Shown here: positions 13,609 to 15,155 of the stretch, piece by piece
How positions within the stretch are numbered: position 1 is the stretch's first letter
Layout: each line of letters opens with the position of its first letter
Assembly (NCBI GenBank): GCA_964483155.1
Contig: CAZAAC010000051.1
Span: 1 to 15,155 of the forward strand
Direction: 5' to 3'
DNA from: JAAYYM01 sp964483155
Lineage (GTDB): Bacteria > Bacillota > Clostridia > Lachnospirales > Lachnospiraceae
Length of the DNA stretch: 15,155 nucleotides
Program-made: the position numbers and the translations under genes
The notes under the pieces: generated by a model
Told to the model about the DNA's origin: nothing
The model's database searches: none
What the model saw: the letters and a program-made list of their open reading frames with translations, nothing else

Positions 13609-15155
13609 ATGATAGCAGTTATTATTGCTGTGGTGGTCACGTTAGTTGTAGTAACGCCTATTACCTATTATATTGCTGCTAGCAACCGAAAGAAGTCGGA
13701 TAAGGCTAGAATCGGAAATGCTGAGCAAAAAGCAAGAGAGATAATAGACGAAGCTCTTAAAACAGCTGAATCTAAGAAGCGAGAAGCTCTTTTGGAAGTA
13801 AAAGAAGAGTCCATTCATACAAAGAGTGAACTTGAAAAAGAAACCAAAGAACGCAGAAAAGAGCTACAGCGACTAGAAAGTCGTGTGCAGCAAAAAGAAG
13901 AAAGCGTTGATAAGAAGCTTGAGAATCTAGAAAGACGTGAAGCCGCAAGTACAGCAAAAGAAGAGGCTTTGGCAAGACAAAAAGAAGAAATTGCTAAGCT
14001 GAATGAACAAAGAGTACAGGAACTAGAAAGAATCTCAGGTTTGACCTCCGAACAAGCAAAAGAATATCTGTTAAAGATTGTTGAAGATGAAGTAAAGCAT
14101 GAAACAGCAATGCTCGTAAAGGAACTTGAATCCAGAGCAAAAGAAGAAGCTGACAAAAAGGCAAAAGAATATGTTGTGACAGCAATACAGAAATGCGCCG
14201 CAGATCATGTAGCGGAGACTACGATTTCTGTTGTACAGCTTCCTAATGATGAAATGAAAGGCAGGATTATTGGTAGAGAAGGACGCAATATTAGAACACT
14301 TGAGACATTGACAGGCGTGGACCTTATTATCGATGATACACCAGAGGCAGTCGTGCTATCTGGCTTTGATCCGATTAGGAGAGAAGTAGCAAGAATTGCA
14401 CTGGAAAAGTTAATTGTCGATGGACGTATTCATCCGGCAAGAATTGAAGAAATGGTAGAAAAAGCCCAAAAGGAAGTTGAGGTTCTGATTCGTGAGGAGG
14501 GTGAAGCCGCTACGCTTGAAGTTGGAGTACACGGTATACATCCAGAGCTTGTCAGATTACTTGGTAAGATGCGTTTCCGTACCAGTTATGGTCAGAATGC
14601 ACTTAAACATTCCATTGAAGTATCGCTTTTATCGGGACTACTTGCCGCAGAAATTGGCGTAGATATCCGTATGTCAAAGAGAGCAGGTCTTTTACATGAT
14701 ATCGGTAAGGCCGTTGATCATGAGATGGAGGGTTCACATATTCAATTGGGGGTCGATTTATGTAGAAAATATAAAGAATCGCCAATAGTCATTAATTCAG
14801 TAGAATCACATCATGGTGATGTAGAAGCAACATCTTTGATTGCATGTATTGTGCAGGCAGCTGATACTATTTCGGCAGCAAGGCCAGGGGCAAGAAGAGA
14901 AACACTAGAAACATATACTAACAGATTGAAACAACTAGAGGATATAACCAACGCGTTCAAGGGCGTTGACAAATCTTTTGCTATTCAAGCAGGTCGTGAG
15001 ATTCGTATTATGGTAGTTCCTGAACAAGTTTCTGATGCGGACATGATATTACTTGCACGTGATATTTCAAAGCAGATTGAATCTGAACTTGAATATCCAG
15101 GGCAGGTAAAGGTAAGTGTTATCAGAGAAAGCAGAGTCGTAGACTATGCGAAGTA
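13609..15155 (+). CDS. rny: Ribonuclease Y, 3' end cut within the stop codon
   Basis: Membrane-anchored endoribonuclease that starts mRNA decay in Firmicutes. The 515 visible codons end ...VVDYAK, the family's C-terminus, followed by TA, the first two bases of the expected stop; the protein is therefore complete (B. subtilis RNase Y has 520). The N-terminal membrane helix is residues 1-23 (IAVIIAVVVTLVVV), then a long charged coiled coil (about 28-175). The KH domain has GRIIGREGRN from residue 218, and the HD domain has LLHDIGKA with H363-D364, corresponding to H368-D369 of B. subtilis; SHHGDVEATS follows. It has a strong ribosome site within a hairpin, and a likely private promoter in the end of recX. 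Position after recA matches the recA-rny order of Bacillus. RNase Y also interacts with other decay enzymes, none of them encoded here. Confidence 0.96.
   Translation, partial: MIAVIIAVVVTLVVVTPITYYIAASNRKKSDKARIGNAEQKAREIIDEALKTAESKKREALLEVKEESIHTKSELEKETKERRKELQRLESRVQQKEESVDKKLENLERREAASTAKEEALARQKEEIAKLNEQRVQELERISGLTSEQAKEYLLKIVEDEVKHETAMLVKELESRAKEEADKKAKEYVVTAIQKCAADHVAETTISVVQLPNDEMKGRIIGREGRNIRTLETLTGVDLIIDDTPEAVVLSGFDPIRREVARIALEKLIVDGRIHPARIEEMVEKAQKEVEVLIREEGEAATLEVGVHGIHPELVRLLGKMRFRTSYGQNALKHSIEVSLLSGLLAAEIGVDIRMSKRAGLLHDIGKAVDHEMEGSHIQLGVDLCRKYKESPIVINSVESHHGDVEATSLIACIVQAADTISAARPGARRETLETYTNRLKQLEDITNAFKGVDKSFAIQAGREIRIMVVPEQVSDADMILLARDISKQIESELEYPGQVKVSVIRESRVVDYAK

Noticed and set aside
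13815..14156. Ser/Phe-rich minus-strand frame opposite rny
   Set aside because: It is the reverse of the Glu/Lys-rich coiled coil of RNase Y; no independent coding evidence.
1..15155. Mobile element, phage, toxin-antitoxin or defence system
   Set aside because: Every gene is a recognised housekeeping family in tight co-directional order; no transposase, integrase or target-site repeat was seen, and no protein of unknown family remains unexplained.

Overview
This is a core-genome segment from a low-GC Gram-positive bacterium. Gene content, gene order and protein style (yloC/yicC-gmk-rpoZ, pgsA-cinA-recA-recX-rny, nadK-argR-recN, a Gram-positive type SOS box, strong AGGAGG ribosome sites, A+T-rich coding) point to the Clostridia, and most likely the Lachnospiraceae. 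The family is an inference from overall resemblance, not from a search.

Layout. Positions 1-4318 (+ strand) hold the tail of one operon: nadK (5' end outside the window), argR, recN and glgA, with gaps of only 10-26 bases. glgA meets the opposite-strand gene rqcH with no intergenic base: the two stop codons abut at 4318/4319. A good intrinsic terminator candidate for glgA lies at 4394-4424, inside the antisense strand of rqcH. rqcH (4319-6100, - strand) and yicC (6327, + strand) diverge from a compact intergenic region with two near-consensus, back-to-back sigma-A promoters and a tandem 13-bp repeat between their -35 boxes. From 6327 to 11377 a tightly packed run yicC-gmk-rpoZ-rimO-pgsA-cinA is read rightward. 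A 403-base non-coding region follows. It holds an unexplained set of overlapping inverted repeats and then the recA promoter with two LexA-type boxes. recA and recX are 1 base apart and probably translationally coupled. rny (RNase Y) follows, with its own likely promoter inside the end of recX. The window stops after the second base of what should be the rny stop codon.

How the genes work together. The themes are housekeeping: DNA repair and SOS (recN, recA, recX, possibly cinA), RNA decay and processing (rny, yicC), ribosome quality control and modification (rqcH, rimO), transcription and nucleotide supply (rpoZ, gmk), NAD(P) metabolism (nadK, cinA), and single genes for arginine regulation, glycogen and phospholipid synthesis. 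The order joins two blocks that are separate in Bacillus subtilis (yloA/yloC-gmk-rpoZ and pgsA-cinA-recA-rny).

I found no mobile element, CRISPR array, tRNA or rRNA, and no protein family that looks new. The observations worth checking are regulatory: the rqcH/yicC promoter region, the antisense-embedded terminator, the ribosome-site hairpin of rny, the palindrome between pgsA and cinA, and the structured stretch upstream of recA. Several start codons had to be moved downstream of the longest open frame, on the basis of ribosome-binding sites or, for rqcH, promoter position.
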